This document shows positions 10,187 through 18,560 of a DNA stretch of 64,000 nucleotides, one piece after another. Under the pieces are notes generated by a model, which made no database searches, was not told the DNA's origin, and saw only the letters and a list, made by a program, of their open reading frames with translations. The stretch comes from Immundisolibacterales bacterium. GTDB taxonomy: Bacteria > Pseudomonadota > Gammaproteobacteria > HK1. Where the stretch lies: the NCBI GenBank assembly GCA_026712715.1, contig JAPOPW010000002.1, positions 1-64,000 on the forward strand. Reading direction: 5' to 3'. The position numbers and the translations under genes are program-made. Positions within the stretch are counted from its first letter, which is position 1. Each line of letters opens with the position of its first letter.

Positions 10187-11491
10187 ATGACCCGCCAACC
10201 GGAAAGCGTCGACCAGTCCGACCGGATCGTACCGATCAACCTTCGCCAGAGCGGCCGGACCCCGACGGAGCTTCTCATTTCGACCCGCGTGAGGAAGTCC
10301 CCCTACTGGCACCTGTCCCATGAGGCCGGTTGCTGGCGGGCCACCGTCTACAACCGCATCTACCACCCGCGCGGCTACGTGCGCCCGGAGGACGGCGGCG
10401 CATCGGTGGAGTACGAGGCGTTGACGAAGCACGTCACGATGTGGAACGTAGCGGTCGAGCGCCAGATCCGGGTAAAGGGTCCGGACGCGGAGCGTTTCAC
10501 CGACTACGTCATCACCCGAGACGCCACCCGCATCGAGCCCATGCACGCGAAGTACGTCATCCTTTGCAACGAGCGGGGCGGGATCCTGAACGACCCGGTG
10601 CTGCTGCGGGTCCGCGAGGACGAGTTCTGGTTCTCGCTCGCGGACTCCGACATCCTGTTCTGGCTCCAGGGGGTCAACGTCGGGATGAAGATGGACGTGG
10701 AGATCGACGAGATCGACGTGTGCCCGGTGCAGATCCAGGGGCCGAAGTCGCTGGATCTCATGGTCGACCTGGTGGGCGGAGGCATTCGGGACGTCCCCTA
10801 TTACGGGCTCCTGGAAGCGGAGATCGCAGGCTGCCCGGTGGTGATCTCGCAGTCCGGTTTCTCTGGCGAGAAGGGTTACGAGATCTATCTTCGCGACGCG
10901 ACCGTGCACGCCGAGAAGCTCTGGCACGCGGTGCTCGAGGCCGGCAAGGCCCACCGGCTCATGGTCATCGCCCCCGGGCACCAGCGGCGGATTCAGGCCG
11001 GCATCCTGTCGTGGGGGCAGGACATCGACCACGAGACGGTGCCGTTCCAGTGCAACCTCGCGTATCAGGTGCCGCGCAAGAAGGCGGGCGACTACATCGG
11101 CCGGGCCGCGCTCGAGCGCATGCGCGAGGAGGTCGAGGCGGGGCGCCCGCCGTTCGCGATGGTGATGGTGGGGATGAAGATGGGGGGGAAGCCGATCGAC
11201 GACTACGCGCCCGACTTCTGGCTCGTGTCGGACGCGGACGCCGGCGATCCCATCGGCTACCTCACCTCGCCATGGTACGCGCCGGAGCTCGGCACGAACA
11301 TCGCGATGGGGTACGTGCCCACCGGCAGGTCCGCCGTCGGAACCGAGCTCACGGTATGGCTCCCCGACGAGTACGCGAGCGAGCCCGGACGGCCGGACCG
11401 CGCCGAGATCTGCGACGTCCCGTTCCGTCCCTCGGTCAACCCGAGCGCCCGCGAGGTCGCGCTCGCCCGTGGCGAGGACGCGACGGTATAG
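10187..11491 (+). CDS. GcvT-family aminomethyltransferase, possibly DMSP demethylase-like
   Basis: About 434 residues from the ATG at 10187, which has GAGGA five bases upstream; a GTG at 10172 is an alternative. The fold is that of the glycine-cleavage T protein: an N-terminal folate-binding region (YNRIYHPRGYV, LTKHVTMWNVAVERQIRVKGPDAERFTDYV), a central QSGFSGEKGYEIYL motif and a C-terminal barrel (GYLTSPWYAPELGTNIAMGYVP). It lacks linkage to gcvH or gcvP. Its length and the segment GKPIDDYAPDFW recall the DmdA branch, which demethylates dimethylsulfoniopropionate with tetrahydrofolate, but related folate-dependent demethylases share these traits. Sure of the superfamily, unsure of the substrate. 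Confidence 0.8.
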   Translation: MTRQPESVDQSDRIVPINLRQSGRTPTELLISTRVRKSPYWHLSHEAGCWRATVYNRIYHPRGYVRPEDGGASVEYEALTKHVTMWNVAVERQIRVKGPDAERFTDYVITRDATRIEPMHAKYVILCNERGGILNDPVLLRVREDEFWFSLADSDILFWLQGVNVGMKMDVEIDEIDVCPVQIQGPKSLDLMVDLVGGGIRDVPYYGLLEAEIAGCPVVISQSGFSGEKGYEIYLRDATVHAEKLWHAVLEAGKAHRLMVIAPGHQRRIQAGILSWGQDIDHETVPFQCNLAYQVPRKKAGDYIGRAALERMREEVEAGRPPFAMVMVGMKMGGKPIDDYAPDFWLVSDADAGDPIGYLTSPWYAPELGTNIAMGYVPTGRSAVGTELTVWLPDEYASEPGRPDRAEICDVPFRPSVNPSAREVALARGEDATV

Positions 11492-12329
11492 CAAGGTGCC
11501 GGGGCCGTTCGTCGACGGCGAGCCTCCACTCGACCGGGAGCGGCTCCACCGGGGCGATCTGGTCGTGTTCCGCCAGCTTCCGGCGATGCTCGGTCTGGTC
11601 GCGCGGGCGCGGGAAATGGCCGAGGCGGCCTTCGCCCCCCATCCGCCGCCGCTCGCCCAGGACGCCTTCGGGCCCGAGGCGTTCCTGGCCCGGGCGGCGG
11701 CGCTGCGGCGCTCGTTCATGCGCGCTCCGGAGCCGCGCGCGGCCTTCCGCGAGGTGGTCGAGTCGCTCGGTCTCGATCCCGGCTCGACCTACGCCGACCG
11801 GCTGATCCTGCGCCTGCAGCCGAGCGGGAGCGCCCACTCGGGACGGCGGGTGCGCGACCTGCCCCCCCACCGGGACACCTGGGGCTCGAACCTCATGGCC
11901 CAGATCAACCTGTGGGGTCCCGTCTTTCCCCTCGATCCGGGCGCCACCATGGTGCTCTGGCCGGGCCTCTTCGACCGCCCCCTGGCGAACACGAGCGCGG
12001 ACTGGGACCTCGAGCGCCTCCGCGAAGCGCCCGGCCGCCATCCCCTCCTGCCCGAGCTCCGGGGTACCGTCGGCGCGGAGCCGGAGGTCGCGGTCATGAT
12101 CGCGCCGGGCGACCTGCTGTGCTTCTCGGGCGCACATCTGCACGCGAGCCGGCCCAACCGCACCGGACGGGTGCGGGTGAGCGTCGACTCGCGCACCGTG
12201 GACGCTGGAGACATGCGGGCCGGACGGGGGGCGGTGAACGTGGACGGTCGGGCGCCGCGGCTCGGAGACGGGTGGTTCCACCGGGTGTCGGACGGCGCCG
12301 TGCTCAACGCGTCATGCACGAAGCGCTGA
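11469..12329 (+). CDS. Putative Fe(II)/2-oxoglutarate-type dioxygenase, unrecognised family
   Basis: About 286 residues from a GTG at 11469 that overlaps the GcvT-like gene; a GTG at 11496 is possible. The family is not firmly recognised. The middle reads PHRDTWGSNLMAQINLWGP, an H-x-D pair in a jelly-roll-like context. Later come PGDLLCFSGAHLHASRP and, after it, RVRVSVDSRTVD, which fit a distal His and a 2-oxoglutarate-binding Arg as in PhyH-type enzymes. The tight overlap with the upstream folate-dependent enzyme suggests a shared oxidative or demethylating pathway, but this is inference. Confidence 0.55.
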   Translation: MARTRRYSKVPGPFVDGEPPLDRERLHRGDLVVFRQLPAMLGLVARAREMAEAAFAPHPPPLAQDAFGPEAFLARAAALRRSFMRAPEPRAAFREVVESLGLDPGSTYADRLILRLQPSGSAHSGRRVRDLPPHRDTWGSNLMAQINLWGPVFPLDPGATMVLWPGLFDRPLANTSADWDLERLREAPGRHPLLPELRGTVGAEPEVAVMIAPGDLLCFSGAHLHASRPNRTGRVRVSVDSRTVDAGDMRAGRGAVNVDGRAPRLGDGWFHRVSDGAVLNASCTKR

Positions 12330-12622
12330 TCGCCGTCGCCCTGCTCGCGGCTGCGGTCTGGATGTGGCGCGAGAACCTGCGGGCACGCGAAGCCGCGACC
12401 CGCGCCGGCCGGAGGATCTGTGATGCGAACGACGTCCAGTTCCTCGACGAGACGGTATCTCTGGCGCGGATGAACTTCGGCTGGAACGGCCGGGTCGCGC
12501 TCGTGCGCAGCTACCGCTTCGACTACAGCACGGACGGGGCGGACCGTGCCGCGGGACTCGTCGTCGTGCAGGGAGGGTCCATCATCCACATCCAGCTCGG
12601 TTGGCCGGAAAAGTTGCATTGA
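12314..12622 (+). CDS. DUF3301-family small membrane-anchored protein
   Basis: 102 residues. An N-terminal hydrophobic helix (LIAVALLAAAVWMW) is followed by a basic stretch and a compact domain with CDANDVQFLDETVSLAR, YRFDYSTDG and the end GWPEKLH. This layout matches the DUF3301 family of gammaproteobacterial proteins, whose function is unknown. The ATG at 12314 lies inside the end of the preceding gene (16-base overlap), so the two are probably co-translated. Confidence 0.8.
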   Translation: MHEALIAVALLAAAVWMWRENLRAREAATRAGRRICDANDVQFLDETVSLARMNFGWNGRVALVRSYRFDYSTDGADRAAGLVVVQGGSIIHIQLGWPEKLH

Positions 12623-12627
12623 TTCCG

Positions 12628-12655
12628 TTCGCAGCCGCGGTCGGACTACTATAAT
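12628..12655 (+). promoter_or_regulatory. Sigma70-type promoter for yqgE-ruvX-pyrB run
   Basis: A perfect TATAAT at 12650-12655 is preceded by TTCGCA (four of six to the -35 consensus) with a 16-base spacer. It lies 24 bases upstream of the yqgE start in otherwise GC-rich DNA. Confidence 0.6.
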
Positions 12656-12678
12656 CTCCGGCAGTCCGAGACGTGCGT

Positions 12679-13257
12679 ATGAACCTCACGAACCACTTCC
12701 TCATCGCGATGCCGGCGCTCCAGGATCCGAACTTCGCGCGCACCGTCACCTATCTCTTCGCGCACGATGAAGACGGGGCCATGGGTCTCGTCATCAACCG
12801 GCCGGCCGGATTCGACCTCGGTACGGTGCTGGAACAGGCCGGGGTCGAGACGGACGGGGACGCGGACGGGTACGGGGACGGCGATCCGGCCCGGAATCTT
12901 CCGGTCATGGAGGGGGGGCCGGTCATGAAGGAGCGCGGCTTCGTGCTGCATCGCCCCGCCGGCACCTGGGAGCACGCGCTGGCCGTGGAGGGTGAGGACA
13001 TCGCGGTCGCGATGTCCCGCGACATCCTCGATGCGCTCGTCGCCGGACGCGGTCCGCGCGACGTCCTGGTCGCGCTCGGCTATGCGGGGTGGGGCCCCGG
13101 ACAGCTCGAGCAGGAGGTCGGTCAGAACGCATGGCTGAGCGGCCCGGCCGATCTCCACATCGTGTTCGAAGCACCGTTCGAAGACCGGTGGGAGCTGGCC
13201 GCCCGCGGCCTCGGGGTCGAGCTGCACAGCCTGTCCGGGCGGGCCGGACACGCATGA
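12679..13257 (+). CDS. yqgE: YqgE/AlgH family protein
   Basis: 192 residues from the ATG at 12679; a GTG two codons earlier is possible, but MNLTNHFLIAMPALQDPNFARTV aligns with the family start. YqgE/AlgH (UPF0301) is a cytosolic protein of unclear function linked to gene regulation in pseudomonads. GAMGLVINRP and YAGWGPGQLEQE are family motifs. An Asp/Gly-rich insertion (DGDADGYGDGD) interrupts the usual sequence near residue 60. It overlaps ruvX by ATGA, the conserved yqgE-ruvX pairing. Confidence 0.93.
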   Translation: MNLTNHFLIAMPALQDPNFARTVTYLFAHDEDGAMGLVINRPAGFDLGTVLEQAGVETDGDADGYGDGDPARNLPVMEGGPVMKERGFVLHRPAGTWEHALAVEGEDIAVAMSRDILDALVAGRGPRDVLVALGYAGWGPGQLEQEVGQNAWLSGPADLHIVFEAPFEDRWELAARGLGVELHSLSGRAGHA

Positions 13258-13769
13258 GCGACGGTGAAACCTTCCTCGCCTTCGACTACGGCGAACGCCG
13301 CATCGGGGTAGCGGTGGGGCAATCGGTCACCGGAACCGCGAGTCCTCTCGTCACCGTCGGCGTGCGGGAGGGAGAGCCGGACTGGGGCCGCATCGCCGGC
13401 ATCGTCGAGGAGTGGAAGCCGGACGGCCTGGTGGTCGGGGAGCCGCTCCACCTGGACGGCAGCCCGCAACCGATGACCCGGCGCGCGCGCCGGTTCCAGC
13501 ATGCCCTGCGGAGCCGGTTCGCGCTTCCGGTGCACGCGGCCGACGAACGGCTGAGCACGATCGAGGCGCGCGCGGAGCTCGCCGCGCGGGGAGCGTTCCG
13601 AGGGTCCGAGGCCCGGCGCCGGCTCGTGATGGACCACCCGGTGGCGGCGCGCATCATCCTCGAGGCCTGGCTCGTCGCGCGCGGCCGGGATCGGGCCGCG
13701 GCGAACGCAAACGGCGGCGCTTCTCTACGACCGCGGAGCCGGCCGAAACGCCCGGCGGAAGGCGGCTGA
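13254..13769 (+). CDS. ruvX: Holliday-junction-resolvase-like RuvX/YqgF
   Basis: 171 residues with an RNase H-like fold. Motifs: LAFDYGERRIGVAVG (first Asp), DGLVVGEPLHLDG, and DERLSTIEA with a downstream Asp (LVMDHPVAA). RuvX/YqgF is implicated in 16S rRNA 5' maturation in E. coli and in Holliday-junction processing in other lineages. Its ATG overlaps the yqgE stop. The last 25 residues are a basic, low-complexity tail. Confidence 0.94.
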   Translation: MSDGETFLAFDYGERRIGVAVGQSVTGTASPLVTVGVREGEPDWGRIAGIVEEWKPDGLVVGEPLHLDGSPQPMTRRARRFQHALRSRFALPVHAADERLSTIEARAELAARGAFRGSEARRRLVMDHPVAARIILEAWLVARGRDRAAANANGGASLRPRSRPKRPAEGG

Positions 13770-13776
13770 GGAACCC

Positions 13777-14796
13777 GTGCCCGCGGAGCCGGCCGTGCCC
13801 CCCGCTCCCCTACGGGAGCCGTTCCACATCATCGATCCCGAATCGTTCCATCGGACCTTCCTGGACGAGATCTGCGCCCTCGCCACCGATGTCCGCGCCG
13901 TCGCCAAGAGCCGGGAAGGCCGGCTCGGTCTGCAGGCGCTTCTCAGCGACCGCCGGGCGATGCTCTACTTCACCCAACCGTCGACCCGGACGTTCCTCTC
14001 GTTCGACAACGCCTGCCACATCCTCGGTATCCGCACCAGCGAGATCCGAGACCCTTCGACTTCGTCGGAGGTGAAGGGGGAGAGCCTCGAGGACAGCATC
14101 CGCACGTTCAGCTCCTATGTCGACATCATCATCATGCGCAGCGCCGAGCCGGGTCTTGCCGCGCGCGCGGCCCGCTTGATGGACTCGATCGCGCGCCGGC
14201 TGCCGATCGTCAACGCGGGCAGCGGACCCGATCAGCACCCGACCCAGGCCCTTCTCGACATCTACACCCTCGACCGCAGCTTCGCCGAACGGGGAGGCAT
14301 CGAGGGCAAGACGATCGGCATGATGGGCGATCTCGCACGGGGGCGGACGGTTCGCTCCCTTTGCCACCTTCTCCGGCACTATCCGGGAGTGCGGCTGCGG
14401 TTCCTCTCGCCGCCCGAGTTCCGGATGCGCGCGGACGTCAAGGAAACCCTCTCTCGTCACGCAATCGAATTCGACGAGACCGACGAGCCGGCCACCGCGC
14501 TGCCCGGGCTCGATGCGCTCTACCTGACCCGGCTCCAGTCGGAATACGACCGACCGGGCGAGAACGCGCGCTTCGATCACGCCCGATTCGGCATCGGACC
14601 GGACGAGCTGGCCCGCATGAATCCGGACGCGATCATCATGCACCCGCTGCCCCGGGGACCGGAGCTCGACCCGAGGGTCGACGACGATCCGCGCGCGATG
14701 TACTGGCGCCAGGAGCGAAACGGCATGTGGGTGCGGGCGGCCCTGCTCATCCGCGTCCTCGGGGCCGAGGCGCAGCTCCGCGAGCTCGGGCGATGA
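13777..14796 (+). CDS. pyrB: Aspartate carbamoyltransferase, catalytic chain
   Basis: 339 residues from a GTG at 13777 with GAGGA upstream. It makes N-carbamoyl-aspartate from carbamoyl phosphate and aspartate, the first committed pyrimidine step. The carbamoyl-phosphate loop is PSTRTFLSF, the second loop is EVKGESLEDSIRT, and DQHPTQALLDIYT and MHPLPRGPELDPRVDDDP are conserved. STRTF replaces the commoner STRTR. pyrR and pyrC, which often neighbour pyrB in pseudomonads, are missing; a PyrK-like gene follows with an ATGA overlap. Confidence 0.94.
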   Translation: MPAEPAVPPAPLREPFHIIDPESFHRTFLDEICALATDVRAVAKSREGRLGLQALLSDRRAMLYFTQPSTRTFLSFDNACHILGIRTSEIRDPSTSSEVKGESLEDSIRTFSSYVDIIIMRSAEPGLAARAARLMDSIARRLPIVNAGSGPDQHPTQALLDIYTLDRSFAERGGIEGKTIGMMGDLARGRTVRSLCHLLRHYPGVRLRFLSPPEFRMRADVKETLSRHAIEFDETDEPATALPGLDALYLTRLQSEYDRPGENARFDHARFGIGPDELARMNPDAIIMHPLPRGPELDPRVDDDPRAMYWRQERNGMWVRAALLIRVLGAEAQLRELGR

Positions 14797-15728
14797 GCCG
14801 CATGCACCGGGGGACGATCTTTCTCGAGGACGCTCAGGTGCTCGGGACCGACCGCTGGCCCGCGGGGCAGCACGTGCTCCGGATGCGCGCGCCCGCAGTG
14901 GCGGAACGGGCGACGCCGGGATCGTTCGTGCACGTTCGCTGCGATTCGTCCCTCGAGATGCGCCGTCCGATGTCGGTGATGCGGACGAACCCCGTCGAAG
15001 GCTGGTTCGACCTCCTGTTCAAGGAAGTCGGAACGGGACCCCGGCTCCTCGCCCGCCGTGAACGAGGCGATCGGCTGAGCGTGCTGGGGCCGATCGGGCG
15101 GGGGTTCGCGCCTTGCGCGGAACGGCCCGTGCGGCTGCTCGTCGGCGGCGGTGTCGGGATCCCTCCGATCCTGTTCCTTGCCGAACGGCTTGCGGCCTCC
15201 CGGCCGGTGGTGCTCATGGGATCGGAGGTTCCGTTCCCCTTCGATCTCGAGCCCTCCGCGATCCCGGAGGCCGGTCTCCCCGCCGGCTTGGCGCTCGGTT
15301 GCCTGGAACGGGCGCAGGTCCCGAGCCGCACGGCGAGCCGGGCCGGCATTCCGGGCTGCTTCGACGGCACCGTGACGGATCTTGCGCAACGTTGGCTCGA
15401 ACTGCGATCCTCGCTCGTCGGAGACGAGCTGCGCCCCTCGCTCGACAGAATCGAGCTGCGCCCCTCGCTCGACGGGGTCGAGCTGCGCCCCTCGCTCGAC
15501 AGAGTCGAGCTGTTCGCTTGCGGTCCCGAGCCGATGCTGCGGGCGGTGGCAGCCCTCGGAAGGGATTTCGGGGTTCCCTGCCAGCTCGCCCTCGAGGAGC
15601 GCATGGCTTGCGCCACCGGCGGCTGCGCCGGGTGTACGGTCCTCGTCCGGACTCCGGACGGACCGGCGATGAAGCGGGTTTGTGTGGACGGTCCGGTGTT
15701 CGACGGTGCCAGCGTGTACGGAGCGTAG
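14793..15728 (+). CDS. PyrK-like dihydroorotate dehydrogenase electron-transfer subunit
   Basis: 311 residues. The N-terminal half is a ferredoxin-reductase-like FAD-binding barrel (PGSFVHVRC, RRPMSVMR, KEVGTGPRLLA). Next comes an NAD-binding part (LLVGGGVGIPPILFLAERL, FACGPEPMLRAV), then a C-terminal Cys cluster ACATGGCAGCTVLV plus a later Cys (KRVCVDG) for a [2Fe-2S] centre. PyrK normally passes electrons from class 1B PyrD to NAD. The ATGA overlap with pyrB supports a pyrimidine role, but no pyrD is in the window. An in-frame 27-bp repeat lengthens the protein between the two nucleotide-binding segments. Confidence 0.85.
   Translation: MSRMHRGTIFLEDAQVLGTDRWPAGQHVLRMRAPAVAERATPGSFVHVRCDSSLEMRRPMSVMRTNPVEGWFDLLFKEVGTGPRLLARRERGDRLSVLGPIGRGFAPCAERPVRLLVGGGVGIPPILFLAERLAASRPVVLMGSEVPFPFDLEPSAIPEAGLPAGLALGCLERAQVPSRTASRAGIPGCFDGTVTDLAQRWLELRSSLVGDELRPSLDRIELRPSLDGVELRPSLDRVELFACGPEPMLRAVAALGRDFGVPCQLALEERMACATGGCAGCTVLVRTPDGPAMKRVCVDGPVFDGASVYGA
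15399..15506 (+). repeat. 27-bp in-frame tandem repeat inside the pyrK-like gene
   Basis: Four consecutive 27-bp units encode ELRSSLVGD, ELRPSLDRI, ELRPSLDGV and ELRPSLDRV. The last three units differ from one another at only a few bases at their 3' ends. The repeat sits before FACGPEPM, in a loop of the NAD-binding domain. Copy number may vary without shifting the frame. Confidence 0.95.
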
Positions 15729-16925
15729 ATGATGGGCGCATCCCGGCCCCTCGAGGGCATTCGCGTCGTCGAGCTGGGCCAGCTCATCGCCGGCCCGTTC
15801 GCCGGCAGCGTCCTTGCCTACTTCGGAGCCGAGGTGGTGAAGGTGGAGCCGCCGGGGGGCGGCGACGCAATCCGGGGCTGGCGCGTGCTGCGCGACGGGA
15901 CCTCCTATTTCTGGAGGATGCTCGGGCGCAACAAGAAATCGGTGACCTTGAGCCTTCGCACCGAAGAGGGACGCGCGCTGGCGCGGCGCCTCATCGAGGG
16001 CGCGGACGTGGTGATCGAGAACTTCCGCTCCGGGGCGATGGAGGCGTGGGGCCTCGGTCCGGAGAAGTTCCGGGAGTGCAATCCGGGGCTCGTCTACGCC
16101 CGGGTCTCCGGCTACGGGCAGACCGGACCCTATTCCGCGCGGCCGGGCTACGCCTCGGTCTGCGAAGGAATCGGCGGGTTGCGCTACCTGAACGGCTTCC
16201 CGGGAGAGGCACCGGTGCGCCCGAACCTGAGCCTGGGCGACACGCTCGCCGGACTGCACGCCGCGCTCGGGATCCTGCTCGCCCTGGTGGAGCGCGGGAA
16301 GTCGAGCCGTGGGCAGCTCGTCGACGTCGCCATCTACGAATCGGTCTTCAACATGCTCGAATCGGTCGTCCCCGAATACGACGGCGAGGGCCTGGTGCGC
16401 GAGCCCTCCGGCACCACCCTGACCGGGATCGTGCCAACCAACACCTATCCGTGCCGCGACGGCCGGCACGTCATCATCGGCGGCAACGGGGACGCCATCT
16501 ACCGCCGGCTCATGCGGGCGGCGGACCGGCCGGACCTCGCCGACGACCCGCGTCTCGCCCACAACGCGGGCCGGGTGGAGCACGAGAAGCTCATCGACGG
16601 CGCGCTCGCGGAGTGGACCGGGAGCCTCGACCTCGACGACGTCCTCGCGCGTCTCGCGGAAGCGGACGTTCCGGCCGGCCCGATCTACAGCGTCGCCGAC
16701 ATCATGGAAGACCCCCACTACCGCGCCCGCGAGATGTTTCACCGGGTGGAGATCGACGGCGAGCCGCTGGTCCTGCCGGCGATGTCTCCGCGGCTCGATG
16801 CCACCCCGGGCGGTACCGAGTGGCCGGGTCCGGAGCTCGGATCGCACAATCGCGAGATCCTGGAGGAGCGGCTGGGGCTCGGGAAGGCGGAGCTCGAAGC
16901 GTTGCGAGCGAAGGGCGTGCTGTGA
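15729..16925 (+). CDS. CaiB/BaiF-family CoA-transferase (second paralogue)
   Basis: 398 residues. RPLEGIRVVELGQLIAGPFAGS, NRNKKSVTL-type GRNKKSVTLSL, GQTGPYSARPGYA and the catalytic-Asp region NLSLGDTLAGLHAALG mark a family III CoA-transferase; the C-terminal small domain has EADVPAGPIYSVADIMEDPHY. The start directly follows the pyrK-like stop, and the gene overlaps yggS by GTGA, so it is embedded in a housekeeping operon where it is not usually found. It is clearly diverged from the copy at 581. The substrate is unknown. Confidence 0.9.
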   Translation: MMGASRPLEGIRVVELGQLIAGPFAGSVLAYFGAEVVKVEPPGGGDAIRGWRVLRDGTSYFWRMLGRNKKSVTLSLRTEEGRALARRLIEGADVVIENFRSGAMEAWGLGPEKFRECNPGLVYARVSGYGQTGPYSARPGYASVCEGIGGLRYLNGFPGEAPVRPNLSLGDTLAGLHAALGILLALVERGKSSRGQLVDVAIYESVFNMLESVVPEYDGEGLVREPSGTTLTGIVPTNTYPCRDGRHVIIGGNGDAIYRRLMRAADRPDLADDPRLAHNAGRVEHEKLIDGALAEWTGSLDLDDVLARLAEADVPAGPIYSVADIMEDPHYRAREMFHRVEIDGEPLVLPAMSPRLDATPGGTEWPGPELGSHNREILEERLGLGKAELEALRAKGVL

Positions 16926-17641
16926 ACCGGAGCGCAAGCGCGGTGGCCAACGCGCTCTCGGCGGTCCGGGATCGGATCGCGGCGGCGGAAGCTCGATTCG
17001 CCCGTCCGCCGGGAAGCGTGGCCCTGCTCGCGGTGGCCAAGACCAAGCCCGCGAGCCTCATTCGCGAGGCGTGGGAGGCGGGCCAACGCCAGTTCGCCGA
17101 GAATTTCGTCCAGGAGGCGGTAACGAAGCTCGATGAGCTCTCCCGTCTCTCCGGACCCGGGGGTATCGAGTGGCACTTCATCGGTGCCATCCAGAGCAAC
17201 AAGTCACGAACGGTGGCCGAGCGCTTCGACTGGGTTCACACCGTCGACCGCCTCCGCATCGCGCGCCGCCTGAGCGACCAGCGCCCGGCGTGGCTGCCGC
17301 CCCTCAACATCTGCATCCAGGTCAACGTGAGCGCGGAGACGTCCAAGTCGGGCGTGCCGATCCCGGAGACGCCCGAGCTCGCGTCGGCGGTGGCGGAGCT
17401 GCCACGGCTGCGGCTGCGCGGCCTCATGGCGATACCGCAGCCAAGCTCCGAGCTCGAAGAACAGCGCGCGGCGCTTCGCCCACTGGTCGAGACGTACGAC
17501 AGCCTGCGCGGCGGCGGCCTCCCGCTCGACACGCTGTCCATGGGCATGACCGGCGACCTCGAGGCGGCGATCGCGGAGGGTGCCACCATGGTTCGGATCG
17601 GGACCGCGGTGTTCGGTCCGCGTGGCGAGTCTTCCGCCTGA
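16922..17641 (+). CDS. yggS: PLP homeostasis protein (YggS/PROSC)
   Basis: 239 residues from a GTG overlapping the previous stop. This alanine-racemase-fold protein binds pyridoxal phosphate on the Lys in LLAVAKTKPA and buffers the free cofactor. FAENFVQEAVTKLDEL, WHFIGAIQSNKSR, LNICIQVNVSAETSKSG, and LSMGMTGDLEAAIAEGATMVRIGTA are characteristic. It is followed by proC and yggT, the classical yggS-proC-yggT order. Confidence 0.95.
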   Translation: MNRSASAVANALSAVRDRIAAAEARFARPPGSVALLAVAKTKPASLIREAWEAGQRQFAENFVQEAVTKLDELSRLSGPGGIEWHFIGAIQSNKSRTVAERFDWVHTVDRLRIARRLSDQRPAWLPPLNICIQVNVSAETSKSGVPIPETPELASAVAELPRLRLRGLMAIPQPSSELEEQRAALRPLVETYDSLRGGGLPLDTLSMGMTGDLEAAIAEGATMVRIGTAVFGPRGESSA

Positions 17642-17676
17642 CCGCACGGTCGGGCCGACATGCCGGGCCGCCGCCT

Positions 17677-17704
17677 TTGCCGGGGGCCGCGAATCTTCCA
17701 TAAT
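17677..17704 (+). promoter_or_regulatory. Candidate sigma70 promoter upstream of proC
   Basis: TTGCCG at 17677-17682 and CATAAT at 17699-17704 with a 16-base spacer, 37 bases before the proC start. Confidence 0.5.
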
Positions 17705-17740
17705 CCGAACCGGTTCGTTCGGGAACGCGCGGAGCCGAGC

Positions 17741-18550
17741 ATGACGCGAAAGATCGCCTTCATCGGCGGAGGCAACATGGCGACAAGCCTCGTGGGGGGG
17801 CTCGTGGAGAGCGGCCATCCGCCAGCCTCCATCCTCGTCTCGGAACCGGAGGCGGACAAGCGCCGGGATCTCGCGGCTCGGTTCGCGGTCGGGGTGACGG
17901 CCGACAACCGCGAGGCGGCGGCCGCGAGCGACGTGGTGGTGCTCGCCGTCAAGCCCCAGATCATGGCCGAGGTCGTCACGGGGCTCGCGGCGGCCGCGCG
18001 TGATCACGGGCCGCTCGTGGTTTCCATCGCGGCCGGGACCCCGATCGCCCGGATCCTCGAATGGCTCGATTACCCCGCCCCGGTGGTGCGGACCATGCCG
18101 AACACGCCCGCGCTCCTCGGCTGCGGGGCCACCGCGCTCTTCGCGAACGACGCGGTGAGCGACGATCAGCGAGAGGCGGCTGAGGTCGTTCTGCGATCGG
18201 CGGGGATCGCGCTCTGGGTCGAGGAGGAGGGCCTGCTCGACGCGGTGACCGCGGTCTCGGGGAGCGGGCCGGCGTATTTCTTCCTGCTGATGGAGCACAT
18301 GATCCGGACCGGAATCGGCCTCGGGCTGAGCGGCGAGCAGGCGCGCGCGCTGACTCTTCAGACCGCGCTCGGCGCGGCGCGCATGGCGCTCGAGTCCGGA
18401 CGCGCTCCCGAGGAGCTCCGGGTCGGGGTGACGTCTCCGGGCGGGACCACCGAGCGGGCTCTCGAGCTCTTCCGCGAGGGAGGGTTCGGCGAGCTCGTGG
18501 AGCACGCGCTCACCGGCGCGTGCGACCGTTCGCGCGAACTCGGCGGCTGA
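17741..18550 (+). CDS. proC: Pyrroline-5-carboxylate reductase
   Basis: 269 residues. ProC reduces pyrroline-5-carboxylate to proline with NAD(P)H, the last step of proline synthesis. The N-terminus MTRKIAFIGGGNMATSLVGG is the Rossmann motif. VLAVKPQ, MPNTPALLGCGATALFAN, AVSGSGPAYFFLLME and VTSPGGTTERAL are family signatures. The ATG at 17741 is preferred over an in-frame upstream ATG because the intervening residues are not conserved and the promoter lies there. Confidence 0.96.
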   Translation: MTRKIAFIGGGNMATSLVGGLVESGHPPASILVSEPEADKRRDLAARFAVGVTADNREAAAASDVVVLAVKPQIMAEVVTGLAAAARDHGPLVVSIAAGTPIARILEWLDYPAPVVRTMPNTPALLGCGATALFANDAVSDDQREAAEVVLRSAGIALWVEEEGLLDAVTAVSGSGPAYFFLLMEHMIRTGIGLGLSGEQARALTLQTALGAARMALESGRAPEELRVGVTSPGGTTERALELFREGGFGELVEHALTGACDRSRELGG

Positions 18551-18560
18551 CCGTACCGGC

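Noticed and set aside
14577..16937. A 786-codon open frame on the minus strand
   Set aside because: It lies antisense to pyrB, the PyrK-like gene and a CoA-transferase, all of which are clearly real. Its Arg/Gly/His-rich product has no domain. High GC makes long antisense frames common here.
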